From the NCBI RefSeq assembly GCF_004114535.1, contig NZ_LBJC01000028.1, positions 124,001-188,000 of the forward strand: a stretch of DNA of 64,000 nucleotides, written 5' to 3'. This document shows, piece after piece, positions 44,186 to 52,750 of the stretch. The notes beneath the pieces are model-generated. The model was not told the DNA's origin and ran no database searches. It worked only from the letters and a program-made list of their open reading frames with translations. The translations under genes and the position numbers were made by a program. The DNA comes from Bradyrhizobium nanningense. GTDB lineage: Bacteria; Pseudomonadota; Alphaproteobacteria; Rhizobiales; Xanthobacteraceae. Each line of letters starts with the position of its first letter. Positions within the stretch are counted from its first letter, which is position 1.

Positions 44186-45124
44186 ATGAGCCGGACGTCG
44201 ACCCTGCCCAAGCGCCTGCAGCCGATGCTCGCTACGCTCACCGACGCGCCGTTCGACGATCCCGGCTGGGTTTTCGAGGACAAGTATGACGGCTTCCGGA
44301 TGATCGCGGAAATCCGGCGAGGCAAGGTTGCGCTCTACAGCCGAAATGGCAACATCATCAGCCGCAGCTATATCGAGGTCGCCAAAGCGCTGGAGGGCGT
44401 GAAGGGCGACGCCGTCATCGACGGGGAGCTCGTCGCGATCGGAAAGGACGGCGTCTCGCATTTCCAGTTGCTTCAAAACGCGCTGCGCCATGAGGCGAAG
44501 CTCCTGTATTGCGCCTTCGACCTCATGTTCGAAGACGGTGAAGACCTGCGTGCGCTGCCGCTCCTCGAGCGCAAGAAGCGGCTCAAGGCCATCTTTCCAC
44601 GCCACAAGCTGATCGCATTCAGCAATCACCGCAAAGGCAAGGGAACGAAGTTCTTCGCAGATGCCGAGCGGAGACATCTCGAAGGCATCATGGCCAAGCG
44701 CGCCGATAGCCCGTACGCGTCCGGACGCCGGACCGCCGACTGGCTGAAGGTGAAGACCGCGCAGCGGCAAGAGGTCGTGATCGCCGGCTTCACGGCGCCG
44801 AGGCGAACCCGGCCTTTCTTCGGCGCTCTCGTCCTCGCGGTACGCGAAGGGGATGCATGGCGGTACATAGGCCACGTTGGCACCGGCTTCAGCCACCAAG
44901 TTCTCGAAGAGCTTCACGGCAAGCTCATGAAGCTCAAAACCGCCAAGTCGCCGTTTCCTACCAAGGTGAAGGACGAGCGGTTAACGACCTGGGTGCGTCC
45001 TGCGTTGGTCGCGGAAGTGAAGTTTGCCGAGTGGACCGAGCTGCGCCAGCCGGTCTATCTCGGCCTGCGCTCCGACAAGAACGCGAAGGACGTCGTTCGC
45101 GAAAAGAAGTGGTCGCGAAAATAG
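44186..45124 (+). CDS. ATP-dependent DNA ligase, single-domain LigC/LigD-like
   Basis: 312 residues, complete for adenylation plus OB-fold domains. The nucleotidyl-transfer Lys33 is in FEDKYDGFRM (motif I); motif III DGELVAIG, motif IIIa YCAFDLMFEDG, motif IV EGIMAKRADSPY and motif V DWLKVKTAQ are all present. The OB-fold part follows (residues 200-310, ending TWVRPALVAEVKFAEWTELR). Neither polymerase nor phosphoesterase domain is fused, so primer repair must come from elsewhere. It joins DNA breaks with Ku and ends convergently with RNase HII. Confidence 0.92.
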   Translation: MSRTSTLPKRLQPMLATLTDAPFDDPGWVFEDKYDGFRMIAEIRRGKVALYSRNGNIISRSYIEVAKALEGVKGDAVIDGELVAIGKDGVSHFQLLQNALRHEAKLLYCAFDLMFEDGEDLRALPLLERKKRLKAIFPRHKLIAFSNHRKGKGTKFFADAERRHLEGIMAKRADSPYASGRRTADWLKVKTAQRQEVVIAGFTAPRRTRPFFGALVLAVREGDAWRYIGHVGTGFSHQVLEELHGKLMKLKTAKSPFPTKVKDERLTTWVRPALVAEVKFAEWTELRQPVYLGLRSDKNAKDVVREKKWSRK

Positions 45125-45154
45125 CACCACTGAGACGAAGCTGACGATCTGGAG

Positions 45155-45979
45155 TCAGCCGGCGGGCCGCTCGGATGCCGAAGGCCAGGGCGGCAGGGGC
45201 GGCAACCCGAGAGCCTTACGTACGGGTCCGAACGATCTCCGGTGAGCTGCGCATGCACCAAGCCTGGCGAGCGCCCCATAGTGAGCCGGCACGGGATAGC
45301 CCTTGTGATCTGCGAATCCGTAGCCGGGGTGACGCAGATCGAGCGCCCGCATGACGCTGTCGCGCTCGACTTTCGCGAGGATGGAGGCGGCCGCGATGCT
45401 GGCGGACTTGGCGTCGCCTTTGATGATGGCCTGCTGAGGGATGTCGATTTCCTTCAAACGCTTCGCATCGATCAGCAAGTGCTGCGGCGTCAAGCCTAGC
45501 CCCCGGACCGCACGCTGCATGGCCTGGATGCCGGCCCAATAGATGTTGATCGCGTCGATCTCTTCGACCTCCACGAACGCCACACTCCAACTCTCTGCCT
45601 TTTCCTTGATCTCCTTCGCCAGTTCCTCGCGAGCGGCAGCGTCGAGCTTCTTCGAGTCATCGATTCCAACAATCCGCGTGCCAGGTTTCAGGATCACCGC
45701 GCCCGCGGACACTGGCCCCGCAAGAGGGCTCATTCCGGCCTCGTCCACGCCTGCCACGACACGATGGCCGCCTTCCCAGAGAGAGGTCTCAAAGCGCAGC
45801 ATCTTGCGGAGGCGCTGCCCTTCGGACCTATTTTCAAAGCGGCGTTTATCGATTGAAGCCAGAATGGCACGCGCTCCGGCGCGGGTGTCGGCCCGCAAGA
45901 TCTGCTCGACGCTGGCCTCGAGCGGTCTTTTCTCGACGACATAGCGCTGACGCAATACATCGAGTGAGTACTGGGACAT
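45155..45979 (-). CDS. rnhB: RNase HII, variant with GMS in place of GRG
   Basis: 274 residues, longer than usual because of about 70 extra N-terminal residues (a helical part rich in Arg and Glu). The catalytic acids are conserved: D79 and E80 in VVAGVDEAGMSPLAG, D171 in HLLIDAKRL and D189 in IIKGDAKSASIAAASILAK. Residues 82-84 read GMS instead of the family GRG, which normally grips the ribonucleotide junction. It cleaves at embedded ribonucleotides in DNA. The position inside an end-joining cluster is unusual and may link it to ribonucleotides added during break repair (inference). Confidence 0.85.
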   Translation of the reverse strand: MSQYSLDVLRQRYVVEKRPLEASVEQILRADTRAGARAILASIDKRRFENRSEGQRLRKMLRFETSLWEGGHRVVAGVDEAGMSPLAGPVSAGAVILKPGTRIVGIDDSKKLDAAAREELAKEIKEKAESWSVAFVEVEEIDAINIYWAGIQAMQRAVRGLGLTPQHLLIDAKRLKEIDIPQQAIIKGDAKSASIAAASILAKVERDSVMRALDLRHPGYGFADHKGYPVPAHYGALARLGACAAHRRSFGPVRKALGLPPLPPWPSASERPAG

Positions 45980-46317
45980 TATGGCCTTCGTGAAGATTGA
46001 CTGTTGGGGATCGTGTCGGTGAACTTTATGGCGATTGTCTGAAGTAGCTATACAGCCTCACCGACCGCGCAACGCCCTCTCAAAAGGAACCCGGCCAGCT
46101 CTCCCGCGCGGGTTCGGCCTCCATTTCCTCGCTATATTGTCGCTCGCCGGCTCGGTAGAAGGACCCGTGCTCAGTCGCCGTCCCGAGTAGATCGGGGCCG
46201 GCATGGCCGCAAACAAGGTAACGGCGGTACGCTTGGGGCTGGGGAGGCAGATCGATATTCCGGGACTATCAAACCGCTGCTCCCATTTGGCGGATTTTTC
46301 TTCCCTCATTCGCTACC
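45980..46317. other. Intergenic stretch, nothing supported
   Basis: About 340 bases between minus-strand genes. No gene or hairpin with T run recognised. Confidence 0.45.
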
Positions 46318-46734
46318 TCAAGACGCGTTTGCTCTTGCCCGTTCGCGCGCCTCGCGCCGACGTTCACGTCTTTCGCGCCGTCGCTTGGCACGATCGGCGG
46401 GCTGCCGGAGCGGAGGAACAGGCGCCGACGAGGTCGCACTCGTCTCCAGAACTGGAGGCGCCTCAGCCCTTTCCAAGGCCGTTGGCCGCGCTTCCATCAA
46501 TTCGAGCAACGCCCGTCCTTTGGACGTGATCTTCCATCCTCCGCTTATCCGTTCGACCAATCCTTGTGAGAAGATGTCGAGGTCGGGCACTCTCGCCGCG
46601 AGGCGCCTGGTCCGGTCCGCCCAGTCGCGGCCACTCGTTGCCAGGATGGCCATATCCCTCTTGAGGTCCTCCATCACGGCAAAGCCGTCCGGATAAGCTA
46701 CCAAAATCTTCAGGACGGTGACTTGAAAGTTCAC
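46318..46734 (-). CDS. Conserved hypothetical protein of end-joining cluster
   Basis: 138 residues, starting at GTG 46734 (VNFQVTVLKILVAYPDGFAV). The first 85 residues look like a winged-helix DNA-binding fold (AVMEDLKRDMAILATSGRDW, then DIFSQGLVERISGGWKITSK and GRALLELME). The rest is a basic Arg-rich tail (AKRRRERRERRREARERARA). It overlaps no neighbour and follows the 66-residue gene at 46748 by 13 bases, so they are co-transcribed. A role in DNA binding near Ku is plausible but unproven. Confidence 0.65.
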   Translation of the reverse strand: MNFQVTVLKILVAYPDGFAVMEDLKRDMAILATSGRDWADRTRRLAARVPDLDIFSQGLVERISGGWKITSKGRALLELMEARPTALERAEAPPVLETSATSSAPVPPLRQPADRAKRRRERRERRREARERARANAS

Positions 46735-46747
46735 GCCCGCCCCGCGA

Positions 46748-46948
46748 TCAGCGCCACATCGTCGGCGCGTGCGAGAGGGCGTCGCGACCAACCTGTTTGA
46801 GACCCTCGGGAGAGATTTCGCCTCTCGTCGCAGCCTCTAGGATTTTCGACGCGACGTGGGCACGTGCCCCGGTCTCCCGGTCCGAGACGCTTTCACAGAC
46901 TTCATCGAGAATCGTGCGCAAAAGCGCGGTGGTTGCCATGTCGAACAT
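46748..46948 (-). CDS. Small conserved helical protein
   Basis: 66 residues: MFDMATTALLRTILDEVCES, VSDRETGARAHVASKILEAA, TRGEISPEGLKQVGRDAL and SHAPTMWR at the end. I recall near-identical small rhizobial proteins with this pattern, function unknown. AGGGGGC precedes the ATG at 46948; longer frames upstream are not conserved. It is the first gene before the winged-helix-like gene at 46318. Confidence 0.7.
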   Translation of the reverse strand: MFDMATTALLRTILDEVCESVSDRETGARAHVASKILEAATRGEISPEGLKQVGRDALSHAPTMWR

Positions 46949-47400
46949 AAGCTGCCCCCTGAGGGAAAATCTAATCCTAGCGCGGTTTCGCACGCTTGAG
47001 GATTCAAGAATGTTAAGCTTGCCGATGGTGCGCTGCACCCATGGTTGCGTACCGCGCCGATGGATTGCCTCTGCAGGTCGAAGCCCGCAAATCGAACTGA
47101 TTGGGCTGAAGGCGATGCTACCAAACACTCCCAAGGGAAAATCACGCGAATTGATAAACTTCCCAGCGGCGCGCAAAGCGCACAAGACGCTATTTCAAAT
47201 CGCGAGGTCGACGGCTCTATGCGCGGTTGCTTCGGCCTCGCGGTCCGCCGCCGTTCTGGCGTTGCGCACCGACCGGGCCGCCATTAGGCGGCTGACGAGA
47301 TGACCTCGTATAACGTCGTCGAGATGGGAATCGCCATTCGCCGGGGCTGCCGCGGACGGCTAAGTAGTGGCCATCGGCATCACCGGATGCTTCACGACTC
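46949..47400. other. Intergenic stretch, nothing supported
   Basis: About 450 bases between the 66-residue gene and Ku. Forward frames 46797-47303 and 47045-47287 have no motif. Confidence 0.45.
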
Positions 47401-48333
47401 CTAAGCCGACTTCCGCTGCGGCTTGGCCGCCGGCTTCTTCGCCGCGGTCTCCTTCGCCGGCTCCTTGCCTGCGATCGGCATCAGCATTTCCTTCTGCCCG
47501 GCCGCCGCCTTGCGCGGCTTCTTGCCTGGTTTCTTCGGCGGCTCTGTCGCGGCCGCCCCCTCTCTTCCGATGCTCTTGCGCAGCGCGTCCATCAGGTCCA
47601 CGACGTTCTCACCTCGAGGACGCGCTTTTGCGGTGATGGGTTTGCCCGCGCGCTTCGCGTTGATGAGATCGATGAGGGCGGTTTCGTACTGGTCCTCGAA
47701 CTTGTCCGGCTCGAAATGGCCCGCCTTCTGATTGACGATGTGTTTGGCGAGATCAAGCATGTCCTTGGTAACTTTGACATCCTGAATGTCATCGAAATAC
47801 TCATCCGCGGAACGAACTTCGTAGGGGTAGCGCAGCAGCGTGCCCATCAGTCCCTTGTCGAGAGGCTCGAGCGCGATGATGTGCTCGCGATTGGTCAGTA
47901 CCACGCGGCCGATTGCGACCTTGTTCATCTCGCGGATGGTTTCCCGGATAACGGCGAAGGCATCATGCCCGACTTTACCGTCCGGACGCAGGTAGTAGGG
48001 GCGAATGAGATATCGCGGATCGATCTCGCTGCGGTCGACAAATTCGTCAATCTCGATGGTTCGCGTCGATTCCAGCGCGACGTTCTCAAGCTCCTCCTTG
48101 GTCACCTCGATGAAGGTATCGGTATCAACCTTGTAGCCCTTGACGATGTTCTCGTTATCGACCTCCTCGCCGGTGTCGGCGTCGACCTTGGCGTACTTGA
48201 TCCGATGGCCGGTCTTCCGGTTCAGCTGGTTGAACGAGACCTTTTCGGATTCCGACGTGGCCGGATAGAGCGCGACCGGACAGGTGACGAGGGAGAGACG
48301 AAGGAAGCCTTTCCAGTTGGCGCGTGGGGCCAT
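47401..48333 (-). CDS. ku: Ku protein (non-homologous end joining)
   Basis: 310 residues. The Ku core barrel has KGFLRLSLVTCPVALYPATS, the bridge GEEVDNENIVKGYKVDTDTF, STRTIEIDEFVDRSEIDPRY, and HDAFAVIRETIREMNKVAIG. The C-terminal tail from about residue 260 is rich in Lys, Ala and Pro (TEPPKKPGKKPRKAAAGQKE and on), which in rhizobia and mycobacteria binds DNA and ligase. Homodimeric Ku rings thread onto broken ends and recruit the ligase. The open frame extends to 48396, but MAPRANWKGF at 48333 is the conserved start. Divergent from the operon at 48480. Confidence 0.95.
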   Translation of the reverse strand: MAPRANWKGFLRLSLVTCPVALYPATSESEKVSFNQLNRKTGHRIKYAKVDADTGEEVDNENIVKGYKVDTDTFIEVTKEELENVALESTRTIEIDEFVDRSEIDPRYLIRPYYLRPDGKVGHDAFAVIRETIREMNKVAIGRVVLTNREHIIALEPLDKGLMGTLLRYPYEVRSADEYFDDIQDVKVTKDMLDLAKHIVNQKAGHFEPDKFEDQYETALIDLINAKRAGKPITAKARPRGENVVDLMDALRKSIGREGAAATEPPKKPGKKPRKAAAGQKEMLMPIAGKEPAKETAAKKPAAKPQRKSA

Positions 48334-48479
48334 CGGGGGGGGAACTCCATTACTGATGCCGGATTCAAGACGAACGGCTTGCCTTGGTTCCGACATCCCG
48401 ATCCGTCCGTCAGGCCGATTTTCGCACCTAGACCCTTGGACGGACTCGACTTTTGTTCACTTTATGTTCTAATTGAGAA

Positions 48480-48875
48480 ATGACCAACCGACCCGCGAGC
48501 TGGCGCATGCCGACCCCGAAGCAGATGGAAAAGCTGGCCGCTGAAGCTGTCAGTAGGCCGAGCCCCTCCACTGCGGCTCCGGATGCGCCGCTTCCGGCCG
48601 GATACTGGCAATCCGTCCTCAAAGACCCTCGCGCCGGCACGACCGAGGCCCAGATACGGCAGCGGCGTCTTTCCGAAATTCAGCGCCACGTGCTGCGCGT
48701 CTCCTGCCGCCGCTGCGAGCGGACCGTGGAAATCCAGACCGCCGATGCCGTCCGACTGTATGGCGACAACGCGCTCTGGAAAGACGTGGCGCAGCGGTTG
48801 CTCGACAACACCTGCCAGCAGCGCACCGGCAGGCATGAAGAGGACGGGTGCTGGCCAGCGTTCGAGTCGCCGTAG
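48480..48875 (+). CDS. Conserved hypothetical protein, CxxC domain
   Basis: 131 residues. The C-terminal half carries RVSCRRCERTVEIQTADAVR, LYGDNALWKDVAQRLLDNTC and the HEEDGCWP end. Four Cys (one CxxC, plus two later Cys) suggest a zinc ribbon. It is the first gene of the three-gene plus-strand run 48480-50100, divergent from Ku by 146 bases. Function not known. Confidence 0.75.
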   Translation: MTNRPASWRMPTPKQMEKLAAEAVSRPSPSTAAPDAPLPAGYWQSVLKDPRAGTTEAQIRQRRLSEIQRHVLRVSCRRCERTVEIQTADAVRLYGDNALWKDVAQRLLDNTCQQRTGRHEEDGCWPAFESP

Positions 48876-48921
48876 TCGCTCTGCATTTGCCGATCCGATC
48901 TCTTTGCGCCTGGATGTCCGG

Positions 48922-49371
48922 ATGGCCCCGAAGTATCACCCTACGCCCCTGTCGGGCGGCGATCGCAAGGCTCTGGCGAAAGAGCTCGGCAAGGCACGCG
49001 CGATGGCCAACATCCTGGCTGCCCAATCGGCGGAACTGCGGGCCAAAGGCGAGGCGATGATCCAGCAAGCCGATAGGCTGCTTTGCGAAAGCTGGAACGA
49101 GCGGATGTGGAGCGACGGCGAACCGATCGATCCGTCGCCAACCATCGATCAGGCCGTCAATGGAGGCTTCCCCTGGCTGGAGATCAGGTGCGCGCGCTGC
49201 AAGACGCCGAGCGACGTGGACCTCGCGGCGATGAAGCACCCGCCGACCACCTTCGTGCACGATCTCGCCAGCCGGCTGCGCTGCCGCAAATGCGCCAAGG
49301 CGGGCCGGCGTCCATCCGCGACTCTGCTACAGTTGACATGGCAGCCGCGCCACCCTCGAACCGAATCCTGA
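48922..49371 (+). CDS. Conserved hypothetical protein, two CxxC pairs
   Basis: 149 residues. The first 60 residues are helical (GGDRKALAKELGKARAMANI, AAQSAELRAKGEAMIQ); the second half has WLEIRCARCKTPSDVDLAAM and LRCRKCAKAGRRPSATLLQL, two CxxC pairs that likely bind one zinc. The frame is open upstream but that part shadows the previous gene, so I take the ATG at 48922. It ends 3 bases before the SRAP gene, so translation is coupled. It may act with SRAP on damaged DNA (inference). Confidence 0.8.
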   Translation: MAPKYHPTPLSGGDRKALAKELGKARAMANILAAQSAELRAKGEAMIQQADRLLCESWNERMWSDGEPIDPSPTIDQAVNGGFPWLEIRCARCKTPSDVDLAAMKHPPTTFVHDLASRLRCRKCAKAGRRPSATLLQLTWQPRHPRTES

Positions 49372-49374
49372 CCG

Positions 49375-50100
49375 ATGTGCAATCTTTACTCGATCACGAC
49401 CAACCAAGCCGCGATCAGCGCGCTGTTTCGTGTCATGAACCGCTACGTCGGCAATCTAGCGCCGATGCCGGGCGTCTTTCCGGATTACAAGGCGCCGATC
49501 GTGCGCAACGGCGCCGAAGGCCGCGAGCTCGCTACGGCGCGATGGGGGATGCCATCGTCATCAAAGGCGCTGATGGACGCCACGAAGAAACGAGCCGTAA
49601 AGCTGCAGGCCAAGGGCAAGACAGTGGACTTCAAGGAATTGCTCAGAATGGAGCCGGACGGCGGGACGACCAACATCCGCAATGTGAAGAGCAAACACTG
49701 GACGCGATGGCTGGGGACCGAAAGCCGCTGTGTGGTGCCTTTTAACTCCTTCAGCGAGTTCAACAAGGCCGAGGGCGGCGATATCTGGTTCGCGCTCGAT
49801 GAGAGCCGTCCCCTCGCCTGCTTCGCCGGCATCTGGACCAACTGGACATCTGTCCGGAAGGTCAAGGAAGGTGAGACGGCTAACGACCTCTACGCATTCC
49901 TCACGACAGAGCCGAACGCCGAGGTCGGTGCCATCCACCCGAAGGCGATGCCCGTGATCCTAACGACACCGGACGAAGTCGAAGCCTGGATGACGGCAGC
50001 TCCGGACGAGGCCTTGAAGCTGCAGCGGCCGCTTCCGGACGGATCGCTAAAAATCGTCGCTCGCGGCGTCAAGGAAGACCCGATCCGGCCGCCAACGTAG
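49375..50100 (+). CDS. yedK: SRAP domain protein (YedK/HMCES-like)
   Basis: 241 residues. Catalytic Cys2 (MCNLYS after Met removal) is in place; Asn100/Asn103 in TTNIRNVKSKHW, Glu128 in FNSFSEFN, and His188 in GAIHPKAMPVIL complete the site. SRAP proteins form a thiazolidine cross-link with abasic sites in single-stranded DNA and shield them. The ATG follows the previous stop by 3 bases. In this context it may protect abasic sites at breaks handled by Ku and ligase. Length and motifs are normal. Confidence 0.93.
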   Translation: MCNLYSITTNQAAISALFRVMNRYVGNLAPMPGVFPDYKAPIVRNGAEGRELATARWGMPSSSKALMDATKKRAVKLQAKGKTVDFKELLRMEPDGGTTNIRNVKSKHWTRWLGTESRCVVPFNSFSEFNKAEGGDIWFALDESRPLACFAGIWTNWTSVRKVKEGETANDLYAFLTTEPNAEVGAIHPKAMPVILTTPDEVEAWMTAAPDEALKLQRPLPDGSLKIVARGVKEDPIRPPT

Positions 50101-50166
50101 TCACGCCGTGTGGCCGGGCCCGACTGCGATTGCCCACAATGAACGGGATCTAAGGCGGGCTGTTCG

Positions 50167-50365
50167 CTAAACGATCTTGCGCAAAGAGTCGGCCCTGCGT
50201 TTCACGCCGACCTTGGGATCGAGTGACAGCGCTTTGTCGTAGCAGGCGAGTGCCTCCTTGAGATCGGCGAGCGCCTCGAGGCAGGTGCCGCGCGACCGCA
50301 GTAGCCGCGCCCGCGTGCGATCGTCACGGGCACCAAGTTTGCCGAGTGCGACATTCGCAGTACTG
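50167..50365 (-). pseudogene. TPR protein C-terminal fragment
   Basis: Reading from about 50365 the minus frame gives GTCLEALADLKEALACYDKA followed by LSLDPKVGVKRRADSLRKIV and the stop at 50167. That is a last TPR repeat with its end. No start, RBS or N-terminal repeats are found upstream, where the sequence changes abruptly near 50366. It is probably the cut end of a gene at an insertion boundary. Confidence 0.55.
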
Positions 50366-50768
50366 ATAAGCCTTTATTAGAGACCTTATCAGTCCAAGAA
50401 CTGCCTCCAATTGCGACCAGATCTTATAGTCGACCGAAGGTCTCGCAATGCCTCACACCGTCTGAACTCCAAGACTGCTAGGACGCTTCTGCGACGCCCT
50501 TTCTTTGACGCATGGTAGCGGATGTAAGGGCTCCCTTTGATTTTACGCTGCGCCGTCGCGGCCGGTTGGGGGGGGGAATTCAAGGCCCGCAGCATCAGCA
50601 GCCATACGCAAAAAAGGCCCCGCGCTAGGGCTCCCTTTGCGATGCAAGTGGATGCCATTCCCGGCAAGCGGTGTCGTCTATTTCCACCGACCCTTCCGGC
50701 GGGGTGGTGCAGAGATCTAACGAGAACGCTAAAATCGACCCGTAGCAAAGTCTTTCGATGGATCGCGA
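50366..50768. other. Junction and upstream region of nuclease island
   Basis: About 400 bases. Base composition falls (AT-richer start, TTTATTAGAGACCTTATCAG), and a run of nine G (50567-50575) is present. It marks the left border of a block of defence-type genes. Confidence 0.5.
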
Positions 50769-51293
50769 ATGCTGTCACTAGAACCCGAACAACAGTTTTT
50801 GCTGAGAGAGCTATGGACACTCGCTTGGGCGGCATCGGTGCAACGCGCCAACCTGTATGCACCAGGTTCAAGACAGACCGGGCAACTGCGCGACATGCTC
50901 CAGGAGTTCATTACAACTCGGATACTTCCGCATTACGTTGGATCCTGCACCGAGCGGCAGCATTATCTCAACCTTGCGCAGCTGGTGGAATTCGGAACAG
51001 GGGCTCTCCCAGACTCCTTGCGAGACGGACGTTACAGATACGGCGTCGCTCAAAAGCTCCTCAATCTCGTGCTCAAGTACCACTGGTGCCTCGGCCAGAT
51101 CTCCGAGCCGCCGCATTGTCCGATCGACAGGATCATCATCGAAAAGACCCACCTGCGCGGACGCGTCAACTGGACCGAGATCGTTGACGAGGACCAATAT
51201 CGCGCGGTTATCGAAGCGGTTCGGCGCAAGGCCGAGCCGGAAAGCATTGCCCGCTGGGAACTGCGGAACTATCGCCGCCGCTCAAGCTTGTAG
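50769..51293 (+). CDS. Hypothetical protein of the nuclease island
   Basis: 174 residues, no recognised family. It looks globular and alpha-helical (QQFLLRELWTLAWAASVQRA, AQKLLNLVLKYHWCLGQISE), with a basic end. ATG at 50769 lies 26 bases after a GAACGC-type region without a strong ribosome binding site. The frame is protein-like in codon use and matches no neighbour. It is on the strand opposite to DUF2130 and convergent to it (48-base gap). Confidence 0.6.
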   Translation: MLSLEPEQQFLLRELWTLAWAASVQRANLYAPGSRQTGQLRDMLQEFITTRILPHYVGSCTERQHYLNLAQLVEFGTGALPDSLRDGRYRYGVAQKLLNLVLKYHWCLGQISEPPHCPIDRIIIEKTHLRGRVNWTEIVDEDQYRAVIEAVRRKAEPESIARWELRNYRRRSSL

Positions 51294-51340
51294 CGCTTGA
51301 ACTAAGTAGGCAACCGCGCGCCTCTCGGCACAGCTCCTAT

Positions 51341-52750
51341 TCACTCGGCGGCCTCAGCGGGTTGATTCTTAAGCTCCGCAAATTTCGCCGCCATCGTCGG
51401 ATTGCCCCGAGTCAGCTTCTTGATCGTCACATCCTGCGCCTTATCATTCGCGAGGCGTAGGTTGCGGTCCGCGCCGATCAACGCATCCTTGGTTTTCTGC
51501 AGGTGATCGATGGACTTGTCGATCTCAGCGATCGCCGTTTGGAAGTGCCTGGAAGCAAGATCGTAGTTCTTCGAGAATGCGGTCTTGAACGTCTCAAGCT
51601 GACTTTCAAACTGGGTGATGTCGATATTCTGCGCCTTCACAAGCGCCAGTTCGGTCTTGTACTTGAGTGAATTGATGGCCGCATTCCGCAAGAGCGTAAT
51701 CATTGGCAGGAAGAACTGCGGCCGGATGACGTACATTTTCGGGTAGCGGTGGAAGACATCAACGATGCCGGTATTGTAGAGCTCGTTGTCCAGTTCAAGC
51801 AATGAGACCAGGATAGCGTATTCGCAACCTTTCTCGGTCCGATCACGGTCAAGCTCCTTGAGGAAGTCCTCGTTCTTGCTCTTCGTCGCGGTTCTATCGC
51901 TTGCGTTCTTCATCTCGAACATTATCGAGATGATCTCGGTGCCGGCCTCGTCCAAGTCCCGGAAGATGTAATCGCCCTTGCTTCCGGTCCGCGCGTCATT
52001 GTCCTTCTCGAAATAAGCCCGCGGAAACGCCATCGAGCGCACGCGGTTGAACTCGGTCTCGCAGTGCTGTTCGAGGGTCTCGCCGATCATCTTGGTCGAG
52101 AGGCGGGCCTTCATATCCTTAAGGCGCTCGATCGCATCATCGCGATCCTTGATCTGCGTTTCGTACTTGTCCTTCAGCGACTGTTCGGAGAGCTGCTTTT
52201 CAAGCTGGACCTGCTTGATGCCGTTTTTCAGCTCATCGCGTTCTTTCTCGATCGCGCCGACCGCTTCAGTGACGGCGAGCTTCTTTTCAAGCTCAAGGGC
52301 CAGAAGCTTGGCCTTTAGCTCCTGGATTTCTTTTTCCTTGGCAGCAGTGATTTTATGCTGCTCGCTGGCCAGAAGCGCTTCGGCAAGCTCCGAGGCCGCC
52401 TTCTTTTCGCGCTCGGACTCGGCCAGCGCGTTCGCGAGCCTGTCCCGCTCCTTTTCGACGGAGCTAAGCGCTTCGCTAACCGCTAGCTTCTGGGCAACGC
52501 CGCTCCCCTCGAGCTTGGACTTCAACTCCAGGATTTCTGCGTCCTTGGCGGCCGCGGCCTGCTGCAGATCATTGCTCACCTGGGCTTTGGCCAACTCAAC
52601 AGCGACCTGCTTCTCACGCTCGGCCAGTTCGAGCCGTTCGTGGAGCTGTTCTGCAAAATCGGCGTCACGGACCTGCTTCAGAATATCCGCGTAACCGGAC
52701 TCATCGACCTTGAAGGCCTTGTCACAGTGGGGACAGATGACCTCGTGCAT
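51341..52750 (-). CDS. DUF2130 coiled-coil nuclease-like protein
   Basis: 469 residues. An N-terminal zinc-type CPHC (C6, C9) is followed by a long coiled coil (about 30-235, rich in Glu, Lys, Ala). The C-terminal DUF2130 domain has a PD-(D/E)xK-like site: D260 in SKGDYIFRD and E279/K281 in SIMFEMKNASD. YDLASRHFQTAIAEIDKSID helps define the end. Coiled-coil DUF2130 proteins are usually linked to DNA metabolism or defence. I take MHEVICPHC at 52750 as start. No operon partner; it is separated from PP2C by about 470 bases. Confidence 0.85.
   Translation of the reverse strand: MHEVICPHCDKAFKVDESGYADILKQVRDADFAEQLHERLELAEREKQVAVELAKAQVSNDLQQAAAAKDAEILELKSKLEGSGVAQKLAVSEALSSVEKERDRLANALAESEREKKAASELAEALLASEQHKITAAKEKEIQELKAKLLALELEKKLAVTEAVGAIEKERDELKNGIKQVQLEKQLSEQSLKDKYETQIKDRDDAIERLKDMKARLSTKMIGETLEQHCETEFNRVRSMAFPRAYFEKDNDARTGSKGDYIFRDLDEAGTEIISIMFEMKNASDRTATKSKNEDFLKELDRDRTEKGCEYAILVSLLELDNELYNTGIVDVFHRYPKMYVIRPQFFLPMITLLRNAAINSLKYKTELALVKAQNIDITQFESQLETFKTAFSKNYDLASRHFQTAIAEIDKSIDHLQKTKDALIGADRNLRLANDKAQDVTIKKLTRGNPTMAAKFAELKNQPAEAAE

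Noticed and set aside
50567..50576. G run as possible phase-variable promoter
   Set aside because: No gene start lies close enough, and length variation cannot be judged from one sequence.
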